A DNA stretch of 64,000 nt from Streptomyces olivaceus (GTDB taxonomy: Bacteria; Actinomycetota; Actinomycetes; Streptomycetales; Streptomycetaceae): NCBI RefSeq assembly GCF_000721235.1, contig NZ_JOFH01000001.1, positions 434,001 to 498,000 of the forward strand. The letters run 5' to 3'. Both the position numbers and the translations under genes were made by a program. Positions 1 through 9,496 of the stretch are shown here, in pieces. Each line of letters begins with the position of its first letter. Positions within the stretch are counted from its first letter, which is position 1. Below the pieces are notes generated by a model that saw only the letters and a list, made by a program, of their open reading frames with translations, made no database searches and was not told where the DNA came from.

Positions 1-310
1 CGATCCGTCCGCGCCGCTGCTGCTGATCGGCGGCGGGGCGCGCGGTGCGGCCTGGCAGCAGACCGTACGACGGCTGTCCGGGCGCCCCGTCCAGATACCG
101 GAGGCGCGGGAACTGGTCGCGCTCGGCGCGGCGGCCCAGGCAGCGGGTCTGCTGACCGGCGAGGACGCCGCCGCGGTGGCACGGCGCTGGAACACGGCCG
201 CCGGGCCGGTGCTCGACGCCGTGGAACGGGACGACGCGACGCTGTCCCGGATCACCGGGGTACTCTCCGACGCGGCGCCCCTGCTGGAGCGAAACCCGGA
301 CTCCCGCTGA
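1..310 (+). CDS. xylB: Xylulokinase, C-terminal fragment (FGGY kinase)
   Basis: The reading frame is open from base 2 to the TGA at 308-310 and has no start in the window, so this is the last ~102 residues of a longer protein. It shows the C-terminal FGGY carbohydrate kinase pattern: LLLIGGGARGAAW (the glycine-rich ATP-site motif), then a helix running into EARELVALGAAAQAA, where family members carry a conserved Ala-Ala-rich helix. Xylulokinase would phosphorylate D-xylulose to xylulose-5-phosphate. The identification rests on the motif, on the ROK regulator directly downstream (a usual partner of xyl genes) and on the xylan genes further along. Another FGGY kinase (gluconate or glycerol type) cannot be excluded from this fragment alone. 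Confidence 0.8.
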   Translation, partial: DPSAPLLLIGGGARGAAWQQTVRRLSGRPVQIPEARELVALGAAAQAAGLLTGEDAAAVARRWNTAAGPVLDAVERDDATLSRITGVLSDAAPLLERNPDSR

Positions 311-463
311 CGACACGCCGGTACGAGCGGTGCCACCGGCGAGCGTCCGCGGACCGTTCACGGCTGGCACCGCCCACCGCCCTCGGAACCCGTCCGGCGC
401 GCCCCGGCGGCCGTCGTGCGCGGGGCGGGTCCAGGCGGGTCCGGACGGCCGCCGTGCACCGAC

Positions 464-514
464 GACCGCTCGGCCCGGAGCGCCGGGTTCCCCGGCGCTC
501 CGGGCCGAGCGGTC
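464..514 (+). terminator. Perfect 24-bp hairpin downstream of xylB
   Basis: Arms 464-487 and 491-514 are exact reverse complements around a 3-nt loop (TTC). There is no clear U-tract, as is common in Streptomyces. The hairpin lies about 150 nt after the kinase stop and 90 nt before the ROK start, so it probably ends kinase transcription and insulates the regulator gene. The rest of 311-603 shows no gene. Confidence 0.75.
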
Positions 515-603
515 GGGCACGGACGGACGAGCGACCGGCCAAGGCCCTCCTGCAGAGGGCCGACAGAGGACAGAGGGACGAGCGACCAAGGAATGGCTGA
601 CGC

Positions 604-1815
604 ATGACCGCACCCCCGCACGAAGGCCACTCGGCCCGCCCCGGGCGCGCGCTGCCCGACACCCAGCGGGGAATGCGCCGCCGGAACCTCGCCCGGGTGA
701 TGCACACCGTCAGCGCCGAGGGTCCGCTGTCCCGGGCTGCCGTGGCCTCCCGGATCGGGCTGACGCGCGCGGCAGTGTCGACGCTGGTGGACGAGCTCAT
801 CCGCTCGGGCCTGCTGGAGGAACTGGGCCCGGCGGAGCGTCCCGGCCGGGTCGGGCGGCCGGGGTCCGCGCTCGCCGTCAGCGCACGGGGTCCGGCGGGA
901 ATCGGCGCGGAGATCGGCGTGGACCACCTCGCGGTCTGCGCGGTCGACCTGCGCGGCCGGGTACGGGCACGTGCCGTGCGGTACGGCAGCAACCGGGACG
1001 GCTCACTGGAACCGGTGCTCGAACGGCTCACCGGTCTGGTACGGCAGGTCGTCGCCGAGGCGGAGGGCGAGGGGTTGTGGCCGGCCGGACTCGCGGTGGC
1101 GGTGCCGGGCCTCGTGGCACGGGACGCCCGCACCGTTGTACGCGCCCCGAACCTGGACTGGCAGGACGCCGACCTCGGCGCCCTGCTGCCCGCCGACCTG
1201 CCGCTGACCGTGGACAACGAGGCCAACTTCGGAGCGCTGGCCGAGCTGTGGCTCGGTGACGGCACTCCGCGGGACTTCCTGCATGTCTCGGCCGAGATCG
1301 GCATCGGCGCGGCCGTGGTCTTCGACGGCCGGCTGCTGCGCGGTACCCGGGGGTTCGCCGGCGAGCTGGGTCATGTGCCGGTCCGCCCGGAGGGACCGGC
1401 GTGCGCCTGCGGCGGGCGCGGCTGCCTGGAGCAGTACGCGGGTGAGAAGGCGCTGCTGCGCGCCGCGGGTGTGGAACCCGGCGAGGACCGCGTCGGGCTG
1501 CTCGCGGGGCGGGCGGCGGAGGGCGACGAGAACGTACGGCGAGCGCTGAGCGAGGCGGGCACGGCACTCGGCATCGCGCTGACCGGCGCGGTCAACCTCC
1601 TGGACCCCCAGAGCGTGGTGCTGGGCGGCGCGCTGGCCGGACTCGCACCCTGGCTGCTGCCGTCGCTGCGCGAGGAACTCGCCGGCCGCACGGCCGGACC
1701 TGTCTGCCCGGTCGCCGTGTCGGAGCTGGGCCCGCAGGGACCGTTGCTCGGAGCCGCGCACTCAGTGGTGCGAGCCGTGCTGGACGACCCGTCGGTGGCG
1801 GCGGGGCGGGCCTGA
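604..1815 (+). CDS. ROK family transcriptional regulator (XylR/NagC type)
   Basis: 403 residues with the ROK repressor layout. An N-terminal winged helix-turn-helix (about residues 25-80; GPLSRAAVASRIGLTRAAVS is the HTH) is followed by a sugar-kinase-like fold. It carries the ROK zinc-type signature around GELGHVPV and the cysteine cluster CACGGRGCLEQYA near residue 270, plus the phosphate-loop-like GIGAAVVFDG. Such proteins repress sugar genes and release DNA on binding a sugar or sugar phosphate. Its position next to the xylulokinase end suggests control of xylose catabolism. The ATG at 604 has a weak AAGGA about 12 nt upstream. The domain assignment is secure; the ligand (xylose) is inferred. 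Confidence 0.88.
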   Translation: MTAPPHEGHSARPGRALPDTQRGMRRRNLARVMHTVSAEGPLSRAAVASRIGLTRAAVSTLVDELIRSGLLEELGPAERPGRVGRPGSALAVSARGPAGIGAEIGVDHLAVCAVDLRGRVRARAVRYGSNRDGSLEPVLERLTGLVRQVVAEAEGEGLWPAGLAVAVPGLVARDARTVVRAPNLDWQDADLGALLPADLPLTVDNEANFGALAELWLGDGTPRDFLHVSAEIGIGAAVVFDGRLLRGTRGFAGELGHVPVRPEGPACACGGRGCLEQYAGEKALLRAAGVEPGEDRVGLLAGRAAEGDENVRRALSEAGTALGIALTGAVNLLDPQSVVLGGALAGLAPWLLPSLREELAGRTAGPVCPVAVSELGPQGPLLGAAHSVVRAVLDDPSVAAGRA

Positions 1816-1833
1816 ACGGGTTCACGCCACTCA

Positions 1834-1891
1834 GCACTTTCACTGGCCACTTCACTGGGCACTTCACTCGCCACTTTCACTCGAACGAGTG
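1834..1891. repeat. Four 12-bp tandem repeats ending in a 14-bp palindrome
   Basis: Four near-identical units of the form (G/C)CACTT(T)CACT(G/C) run from 1834 to about 1883. The last unit overlaps the palindrome CACTCGAACGAGTG (1878-1891; 6-bp arms, AA centre). The element lies just after the ROK stop, inside the 312-nt gap before the amidase gene. It could be an operator array for the downstream gene or a replication-slippage product. I recognise no known regulator for it. Confidence 0.5.
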
Positions 1892-2127
1892 GGCGCGGTG
1901 TCCACAAGGCGGTGGCTGTCCACGGAACGGCGCGGCGTTCTTCTGCGCAATCTCCGCTCGCCGTACGGTGATTCAGGCGAACGCACCCCGCACGCAGGGC
2001 GGCGGATGTCCGCGGCAACGTGACTTCGTCTCGGTCCCCGCCCCGTTCCTCACCCCAGCCGGTTCGAACGGCTGAACACCGTCCCCCCACAGGGCCCGAG
2101 GGCCCCTCCGACGAAAGGGCAGTCTCC

Positions 2128-2733
2128 ATGGAAAGGGAAAGAACAGCACCGGCTGCGACCAGGCGGCGGCTCCTGATGGGCGCCGCGCTCGCCGCCGTCC
2201 CGTACACCTTGCTCTCCAGCACCCGGGCCACGGCCCGGCCCCGCGCCGTCGACTACCCCGCCGCCGAGTGGCAGGCGGCGAGCGCGTCCAACTACAGCCG
2301 GTCGAGCCGGCCCGGCTCCTATCCCGTCGACCACGTGGTCATTCACGTCACGCAGGAGACGTACGCCGACACTCTTGCCATCTTCCGCGACCCCGAGAAG
2401 CAGGTTTCGGCGCACTACGTCGTCCGCTCCTCGGACGGGCATGTGGCGCAGTGCGTGCGTGAGGCGGACATCGCCTGGCACGCGGGCAACTGGGACTACA
2501 ACACCCGCAGCATCGGCATCGAGCACGAGGGGTGGGTGGACCGGCCCGAGTACTTCACGGACGCGATGTACGAGCAGTCGGCCCGGCTCACGGCGGCGAT
2601 CTGCACCGACTACGGCATTCCCAAGGACCGCTCGCACATCATCGCGCACCACGAGGTGCCGGGCAGCGACCACACCGACCCGGGGCCCCTCTGGGACTGG
2701 GCCCGCTACATCGAACTGGTCAACTCGGCCTGA
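2128..2733 (+). CDS. Secreted N-acetylmuramoyl-L-alanine amidase (Amidase_2, T7 lysozyme-like)
   Basis: 201 residues. The ATG at 2128 has GAAAGGG about 10 nt upstream, and an in-frame ATG further up lacks an RBS. The N-terminus has arginines (TRRRLLMG) followed by a hydrophobic stretch ending near ATARPRA, which looks like a twin-arginine or Sec signal peptide. The mature part is a single Amidase_2 domain: VVIHVT supplies the first zinc histidine, AHYVVRSSDG and AWHAGNW follow, and IIAHHEVPGSDHTDPGP supplies the second histidine and the third-ligand region. It would cleave the bond between MurNAc and L-Ala in peptidoglycan outside the membrane. No cell-wall-binding domain is attached. Roles in wall turnover and in killing competitors both remain open. 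Confidence 0.88.
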   Translation: MERERTAPAATRRRLLMGAALAAVPYTLLSSTRATARPRAVDYPAAEWQAASASNYSRSSRPGSYPVDHVVIHVTQETYADTLAIFRDPEKQVSAHYVVRSSDGHVAQCVREADIAWHAGNWDYNTRSIGIEHEGWVDRPEYFTDAMYEQSARLTAAICTDYGIPKDRSHIIAHHEVPGSDHTDPGPLWDWARYIELVNSA

Positions 2734-2804
2734 CCGAGCGGAACGCCGCCTCCGTGGGATCCGGCCGGTCGGAGTGCTTGTCGGCGCCGGTCCGCGGAGT
2801 GACG

Positions 2805-4109
2805 ATGTCCACGTCCGAGTCCCGTCCAGTGTTGTCCGGGGAGGCCGAGTTGAGTGACGCATGGCTGGCTCTGGAGCCGGGAGCCGACCCGGTCGAGCGC
2901 GCCCGGACACTGCGGCGGGCCCACGAGACGTTCACCGAGGCGGGGACCGTGCCGCGACCCGTGCGTCCGGTGGTCGCGGAGTCGTGGCGCCGGTCCGTGC
3001 GGGCGGGTGTCGGTCCGGACGGCACGGCGAGCGTCGATCTCATGGACGGCGACCTGGGAACCTACCGGGCCGAGCATCCGCTGGCGCGGGTGATGCCACT
3101 GTTCCGGGAGTTGCTGGGCACGTTCGCGTCCGACGGCGAACACCTGCTCGCGGTGTGCGACGCCCACGGCAGACTGCTGTGGGTCGAGGGGCATCCGGCC
3201 ACTCGGCGCCGGGCGGACCGGATGAACTTCGTGCCGGGAGCCCGGTGGGCGGAGTCCGCGGTCGGAACGAACGCCCCGGGCACGGCGGTGGCCGTCGGCC
3301 GTCCGGTCCAGGTCTTCTCGGCCGAGCACTTCATACGCCGGGTCCAGCCGTGGACATGCGCGGCGGCCCCGGTGCACGACCCGCGCACCGGACGTGTGCT
3401 GGGCGCCGTCGACATCACCGGCGGGGACGGTCTGGCACATCCGCACAGCCTGGGGTTCGTGCAGGCGGTGGCGCGGGCCGCCGAGTCGCAGCTGGCACTG
3501 CTCGCACCGGAGCAGGCCGGGGGCGGAGCCGCCGAGCTGACCGCGATGGGCCGTGACGAGGCACTGCTGGCCGCCGACGGCCGCCGCGTCCGGCTCAGCC
3601 GCCGGCACAGCGAGATCGTCGTGCTGCTGGCCCACCATCCCGAGGGCCTGACCGGCGACGAGTTGCTGTGCGCGCTGTACGAGGACGAGACGGTACCGCC
3701 GGTGACCCTGCGTGCCGAGTTGGCGCGGCTGCGTGGGATCCTCGGCCCCGGCCGTCTCGCGTCCCGGCCGTACCGGCTCACGTTGCCCGTGGAGTCCGAC
3801 GCCGCCGTCGTGGAGCGCCGGCTCAGGTCGGGTGCGGTCACAGCAGCCGCGGCGGCCTACGCCGGTCCGCTGCTGCCCTGCTCCCGGGCCCCGGCGGTGG
3901 ACCGGATCAGGCGCCGGCTCACCGACGGACTGCGCGCCGCGCTGGTCGCCGGCCGTGATCCCGACCTGCTGGCCGACTGGGCACACGCGCCGTGGGGCGA
4001 GGACGACCTCGACGTCTGGCGTGCACTCGCCGCGCTCCGCCCCACGGCGGCGATCCGCGCCCGGCTCGCCGCCCTGGAGCGCGAACTGGCGGCGCCGCAC
4101 GGGCGGTGA
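2805..4109 (+). CDS. GAF-domain regulator with SARP/OmpR-like C-terminal winged helix
   Basis: 434 residues; the ATG at 2805 is preceded by GCGGAG, and the longer upstream frame overlaps the amidase gene and is not credible. Residues about 70-225 form the GAF-like sensor typical of AcoR-type activators (ESWRRSV, then DGEHLLAVCDAHGRLLWVEG, NFVPGARWAESAVGTNAPGTA, and the FIRRVQPWTCAAAPVHDP stretch). Unlike AcoR there is no sigma-54 AAA domain. Instead residues about 255-330 look like an OmpR/SARP winged helix (ADGRRVRLSRRHSEIVVLLA, LTGDELLCALY, TLRAELARLRGILGP), followed by a helical tail. It most likely controls the aldehyde dehydrogenase 204 nt downstream, by analogy with AcoR-type control of acetoin and alcohol genes. 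The effector is unknown. Confidence 0.8.
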   Translation: MSTSESRPVLSGEAELSDAWLALEPGADPVERARTLRRAHETFTEAGTVPRPVRPVVAESWRRSVRAGVGPDGTASVDLMDGDLGTYRAEHPLARVMPLFRELLGTFASDGEHLLAVCDAHGRLLWVEGHPATRRRADRMNFVPGARWAESAVGTNAPGTAVAVGRPVQVFSAEHFIRRVQPWTCAAAPVHDPRTGRVLGAVDITGGDGLAHPHSLGFVQAVARAAESQLALLAPEQAGGGAAELTAMGRDEALLAADGRRVRLSRRHSEIVVLLAHHPEGLTGDELLCALYEDETVPPVTLRAELARLRGILGPGRLASRPYRLTLPVESDAAVVERRLRSGAVTAAAAAYAGPLLPCSRAPAVDRIRRRLTDGLRAALVAGRDPDLLADWAHAPWGEDDLDVWRALAALRPTAAIRARLAALERELAAPHGR

Positions 4110-4222
4110 CGGGCGGCGGGGCCCCGGAGCAGGGCAGCAGCGGACCGGGAGGCCGGCCAACCGCTCGCACCCGGGCGGCGTCCGCGCTCGAACGTGCGCG
4201 TCACCGGGCAGCGTCCGCGAAC

Positions 4223-4237
4223 CAACACGCAACGTGT
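4223..4237. promoter_or_regulatory. Candidate operator AACAC-n5-GTGTT upstream of the aldehyde dehydrogenase
   Basis: AACACGCAACGTGTT has 5-bp inverted arms with a 5-nt centre. It lies about 77 nt before the ATG of the aldehyde dehydrogenase and about 115 nt after the stop of the GAF regulator, where an activator site would be expected. This is inferred from symmetry and position only. Confidence 0.35.
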
Positions 4238-4313
4238 TCGCAACGTCCCGCTTCCTAGCCTGCCGTCAGAGCTGTCCAACGGCGGGCAGCACTCGACGAG
4301 GGAGGCATCCAGG

Positions 4314-5837
<1,524 letters not shown>

Positions 5838-5851
5838 AGCCTGAAGTTGGT

Positions 5852-5880
5852 TGCCCGGAGGCCGCGTTGGCTTCCGGGCA
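5852..5880 (+). terminator. Hairpin terminator after the aldehyde dehydrogenase
   Basis: 12-bp arms (5852-5863 and 5869-5880) pair with a single G-U wobble around a 5-nt loop, starting 15 nt after the stop codon. The rest of the gap to 6143 (about 260 nt) shows no convincing gene, promoter or repeat. Confidence 0.7.
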
Positions 5881-6143
5881 GCTCGACAAGGGAACCACCA
5901 TCCGTAGCTGAGACAAGACGTCATGCCACCGCCCGGCCTTCAGTTGATAGGCCGAGCCCTCCGACGGGTGAGCACGAGGCCCCTGCGGTCAACTGGGAGC
6001 ACCGTCAGGTCGTGGCGAGGGGTTGCACGGCCTTGTGCCGAGGCCGGGAACGGGGTTCCACGGAGCGGCGCAACGGCTGCTGTCTTCGCGGGCTCGAGCT
6101 GGACCTCGCAGGGGCAGGTATTCAGCGACTTCGCGCTTTCCGG

Positions 6144-7334
6144 TCAGTAGAGGTTGGCCGACCCTGCACTCCGGCCGCCGACCTGGTCGAGCCAGTCGAG
6201 GATCACCTTGAGCGCCAAGCCCTGATTTCCGATCTGGCAGTGGTTCTGGGCCTGCTCCGTCTCCGTGAACACGCGCGCGGTGACCGAGCGGGCGGCGGGC
6301 AGCGTCAGTATCTGGTCGCCGAGCATGTGCAGCGGCACGTAGTGGTCCGCGGCTCCAGCCAGCAGCAGGACGTCCTGGGTGACGAGGTGCGAGACTTCGT
6401 CGGTGCGGTATGTGTTCCAGGCCCGGAACAGGGAGCTTGCTGTGTCGACGCCCATGACGCGCCTGCCCTGTTGGACGAACCAGTCCAGCAGCAGGTCACT
6501 CCTGCTCCCCTCCTTGACGGCAGCGTCGAGCACTGGGGCGGGAAGGCTGTCGAAGTCCGCCGTGAGCGCCCCCAGCCCCACGGACTCGAGGAGTGCGCGG
6601 GAGGCCTCGAAGAGGTCGGTGAGGATGTCCCAGGCGATGACCCGGGCGACCCGGGGCTCGTGTGCGGCCGCGCGCATCACCAGGCAGCCGCCGAGGGAGA
6701 AGCCCGCGAGGGTGACGTCGGAGAGCCCGAAGTGGTCCAGAACGGCGGCCACCGGCAGATGCCAGTCCGGGGTCATCGCAGTGCCCGCGTCCAGCACGGT
6801 GCCCTGGCCGGGCCCGTCGAAGATCACGGTGTCCAGCCCGGAGTCACGCAGGGCAAGGGCGGCGGGCAGCCATTCCGCGATGTAGCTGTCGTACCCACCG
6901 AAGACGACGATGGTGCCGCGCGGCCGCGCCGGGGTGAAACGGTAGGCCGTGAGCCGCGTCGTCCCGTAGGGGACTGAGTGCCGGTCGGTGGCGGTAACGC
7001 CGTTCCCCGCCTCGGCGTTGTCGAGGAAGCGCCGCTGGGCGGGCGCAAACCGCGGATCGTCGGGGCGAAGGAAGAACTGGGCCGCGCGGGCGTAGTAGGC
7101 GGCGGGCAGCCGGCGGCCGGCCGCCAGTGCCCCGTCGCTGAATTCCAGCATCACTCGTGTCCAGTCGGCATAGTCGGAGACGCGCGCCGCCACCGTCCGC
7201 AGCTCCTCCAGCATGCGTTCCTCGTTCGCCCAGCCGTAGAACCGGTTGAGCTGGAAGTTGAGGGAGATGTCCGGGTGCAGGGAGTAGTACCCCACCGGGA
7301 ATCGTTCGATGATCTCCTGATCGCTCACCATCAT
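6144..7334 (-). CDS. Alpha/beta hydrolase, DUF1100/C-C hydrolase-like
   Basis: 396 residues from the ATG at 7334, which follows AGGCAGG; a longer frame to 7415 lacks an RBS. The protein has a ~140-residue helical N-terminal part (YGWANEERMLEELRTVAARVSDYADW) and then an alpha/beta hydrolase fold. The nucleophile elbow is AGFSLGG (residues ~240), a late Asp is in LLAGAADHYVPL, and the catalytic His is in the ENHCQIGN-like segment QNHCQIGN near residue 372. This architecture fits the group containing 2,6-dihydroxypseudooxynicotine hydrolase and the fungal Ayg1 protein, which cut C-C bonds next to aromatic ketones. The true substrate is not visible. It is followed at the 3' side only by the aldehyde dehydrogenase region, and its upstream neighbour on the same strand is an AraC regulator. 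Confidence 0.75.
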   Translation of the reverse strand: MMVSDQEIIERFPVGYYSLHPDISLNFQLNRFYGWANEERMLEELRTVAARVSDYADWTRVMLEFSDGALAAGRRLPAAYYARAAQFFLRPDDPRFAPAQRRFLDNAEAGNGVTATDRHSVPYGTTRLTAYRFTPARPRGTIVVFGGYDSYIAEWLPAALALRDSGLDTVIFDGPGQGTVLDAGTAMTPDWHLPVAAVLDHFGLSDVTLAGFSLGGCLVMRAAAHEPRVARVIAWDILTDLFEASRALLESVGLGALTADFDSLPAPVLDAAVKEGSRSDLLLDWFVQQGRRVMGVDTASSLFRAWNTYRTDEVSHLVTQDVLLLAGAADHYVPLHMLGDQILTLPAARSVTARVFTETEQAQNHCQIGNQGLALKVILDWLDQVGGRSAGSANLY

Positions 7335-7438
7335 CTGCCTGCCTTTGTCGCGAGATGCTTCCGTGAACGATCCTTGCGGGCCCGGCCCGCCCGGGCGGAG
7401 GCTCCGGAGTGCCACAAGGCGGCTTTCTCGCGTCAGCG

Positions 7439-8524
7439 TCAGGACCGGTCGGCTGACGTCACAACAGCGGAGTCCCTGCGCCAGCGGCGCAGCGCGGCAC
7501 GGAGAGCGCGGGTGTCACCGAAGCCCAGCCGGGCCGCGACCTCCTTCCGGCTCATGCCCCGGGCCAGCAGGACGGTGGCGCGGTCGCGGCGCACCGTGTC
7601 GACGAGGTCCCGCCAGGTGGTGCCCTCCTGCGCAAGGCGGCGGTGCAGGCTGCGCGGGCTCAGTGCCAGCGCCCTCGCCACCGTCTGAAGCGACAGGCCG
7701 CCGCCGGCCAGCTGGGCCGTGACGACCTGCCGAAGCCTGGCCGTCCAGGGGGAGGAACGCGCCTGGGCCGCGATGACGTCGGCTGCGTGCTGCCGCAGGA
7801 CCTCGCCGAGCCGCGCATCGGCGTCCGGCAGCGGCAGCGACAGATCCGCGGACGCGAGCGTCATGGTGGTGGTGGCGGCCCCGAAGTCGAGGCGCTGCGC
7901 GCCGAATCGGACGGCCAGCTCGCGGTGATGCGCCGGAGCGTCGGAGGTCAGAGAGACGTGCAGCGGACGTATCTCCCGCCCGGCCACGTACCGCGCCCGG
8001 AACAGCACCGTCGCCAGCGCGTACTGGCTGGCCATCGCGTCGACATCGGGATCGCCCGACCGGATCTGGTAGGTGACCGTCCCCCTACCTCCCGTGCCGC
8101 CGGTCAGGCGGATCTCGTTCGGTGCCGTGTTCACAAGGGCCGAGTACTGCTCCGTGACCGTGAAGACCTCAGCCAGCGTCGGGGCGTTCGCGACCAGGTA
8201 GTCCATCAACCGGAGCCGGCCGAAACGCCAGTGACCGGCCGCCTTCACTCCGAGACACGGATCATCGGTCGCGCCCAGCCCCAGTCGCCAGAGTCTGCTG
8301 AGGTGGTCCGTGGGAACGCGCGTGTCGTCGGTTGTCACCTGCCCGGCAGAACCGGCGCGGCGGACGAGAGCGACACCGTCACCGCCCTCCCCCTCCAGAC
8401 CAGCGGCCAGCAGACGCAGCGCGGACACATGCGCGGTCGGCCCCCGCTTCCCGGCCGGCTCTCCTGGCCTCGTCAACCCCTCCGGAGGGCAGCGCTTCGC
8501 ATCGAGCTTACGCATGGAACCCAT
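7439..8524 (-). CDS. AraC family transcriptional regulator (Arabinose_bd type)
   Basis: 361 residues. The N-terminal ~230 residues match the Arabinose_bd-like sensor of OruR/ArgR-type AraC regulators (LSRLWRLGLGATDDPCLGVKA, GHWRFGRLRLMDYLVANAPTLAEVF). The C-terminal ~90 residues hold two helix-turn-helix motifs (LSLQTVARALALSPRSLHRRLAQEG and MSRKEVAARLGFGDTRALRAALRRW). The gene lies about 105 nt upstream of the hydrolase on the same strand and may control it. The ATG at 8524 has no clear RBS, and an alternative ATG lies at 8515. The effector is unknown. Confidence 0.85.
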   Translation of the reverse strand: MGSMRKLDAKRCPPEGLTRPGEPAGKRGPTAHVSALRLLAAGLEGEGGDGVALVRRAGSAGQVTTDDTRVPTDHLSRLWRLGLGATDDPCLGVKAAGHWRFGRLRLMDYLVANAPTLAEVFTVTEQYSALVNTAPNEIRLTGGTGGRGTVTYQIRSGDPDVDAMASQYALATVLFRARYVAGREIRPLHVSLTSDAPAHHRELAVRFGAQRLDFGAATTTMTLASADLSLPLPDADARLGEVLRQHAADVIAAQARSSPWTARLRQVVTAQLAGGGLSLQTVARALALSPRSLHRRLAQEGTTWRDLVDTVRRDRATVLLARGMSRKEVAARLGFGDTRALRAALRRWRRDSAVVTSADRS

Positions 8525-8694
8525 CGTACGAGCACGGCGGACTTCGATACGGCGGCGGCGACGCTGTCCCTGGGCAGGCTCGGCATCTCCCCTCCGCTCG
8601 CAGCGGCCGGCGCCGAGATCACCAACGGGTCGTATATCGCGCTCCCGTTACCGCTCCTGCGGCTCCGCAATAGGGGCCGGGCCCCGGCGACACA

Positions 8695-8720
8695 GAGCCT
8701 CAGTGCGGGTACTGAGGCTC
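8695..8720 (-). terminator. Perfect 10-bp hairpin downstream of the marR-like gene
   Basis: Arms 8695-8704 (GAGCCTCAGT) and 8711-8720 are exact complements around a 6-nt loop, 12 nt beyond the MarR stop on the minus strand. The hairpin separates it from the AraC gene further along. Confidence 0.7.
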
Positions 8721-8731
8721 GTCAGAGACCG

Positions 8732-9184
8732 TCACGGCTGTCTGGTGGCACCGCGAGACTGGGCGACGAGCCGGGTCTCGATGTTCTGCAGAGCCGCGAT
8801 CAAGGTGTCGACCTCGCCGGCGTCGGTGACCGTTCCGTCGAGCAGGCGGGCCCAAGTGTCACGTAGCCGCTCCAGGTTCTCGGCTGCCTTTGGGGTGGGG
8901 TACAGGCGTACTCGCCGGGCGTCGTGCTGATCGGCGTCGCGCCGCAACAGCCCCTTCTTCTCCAGACCACGAACGGCTCTGCTGACGTTGCTGGAGATCA
9001 TCTGGGTCGCGTCGGCCGCCGCGCTCACCGTGGTGCCCGGGTGGCGGTCGACGTACCGCATCACGGCTCCTTCGAGCGGTGTCCCTGATTCAGCGTTGAC
9101 CTCTTTGGCTGCGTTGACGTGGCGCCCCACCGCCAGGATCAGGTCGGCGAGCTCGAAGAGCCGCGCCCTTTGCTTCTCTTCCAC
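8732..9184 (-). CDS. MarR family transcriptional regulator
   Basis: 150 residues, normal MarR length. The winged helix is at residues ~40-105: TTVSAAADATQMISSNVSRAVRGLEKKGLLRR is the recognition HTH, and DADQHDARRVRLYPTPKA is the wing. The gene is divergent from the SDR/amidohydrolase operon across a 312-nt gap that contains an AT-rich palindrome and a consensus-like promoter, so control of that operon and of itself is the simplest reading. The ligand is probably a phenolic compound if the operon is aromatic, but that is inference. Confidence 0.88.
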   Translation of the reverse strand: MEEKQRARLFELADLILAVGRHVNAAKEVNAESGTPLEGAVMRYVDRHPGTTVSAAADATQMISSNVSRAVRGLEKKGLLRRDADQHDARRVRLYPTPKAAENLERLRDTWARLLDGTVTDAGEVDTLIAALQNIETRLVAQSRGATRQP

Positions 9185-9211
9185 CCTGTCAGCATAGCTT
9201 ACCTATCCTTC

Positions 9212-9252
9212 GATATATATCTTTTGACATGCAGTTCCTGAGCGCATAGATT
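9212..9252 (+). promoter_or_regulatory. Promoter for the SDR operon with overlapping MarR-type palindrome
   Basis: TTGACA (9224-9229) and TAGATT (9247-9252) are separated by 17 nt and point toward the SDR gene. The perfect 10-bp palindrome GATATATATC (9212-9221) abuts the -35 box and lies in the otherwise GC-rich gap next to the divergent MarR gene. A repressor bound there would cover both promoters. The following 9253-9480 is a long leader in which I see no gene. Confidence 0.55.
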
Positions 9253-9496
9253 GCCTACAGCTGATTGCTGTCTCAACTGCCTCCGCCAGGGAAGTACGGA
9301 GAGCCACGGCGCCCCACACCGCGCGGCGCCTGGCAGCTGCGCCGCTTGGCCGAAGCCTTGGGCAGGCGGTACCCGCGCCCGGCGCATCGCGCGGCAATCA
9401 GTTCTCAAGCGGCGGCCCGGGAGAAAGTGCCGGCACGTGTGATGCGGGCCATGGGCGGGAGCCCGGGTCGGCCCGTCCTGACAGTGAGGAGCAGGC

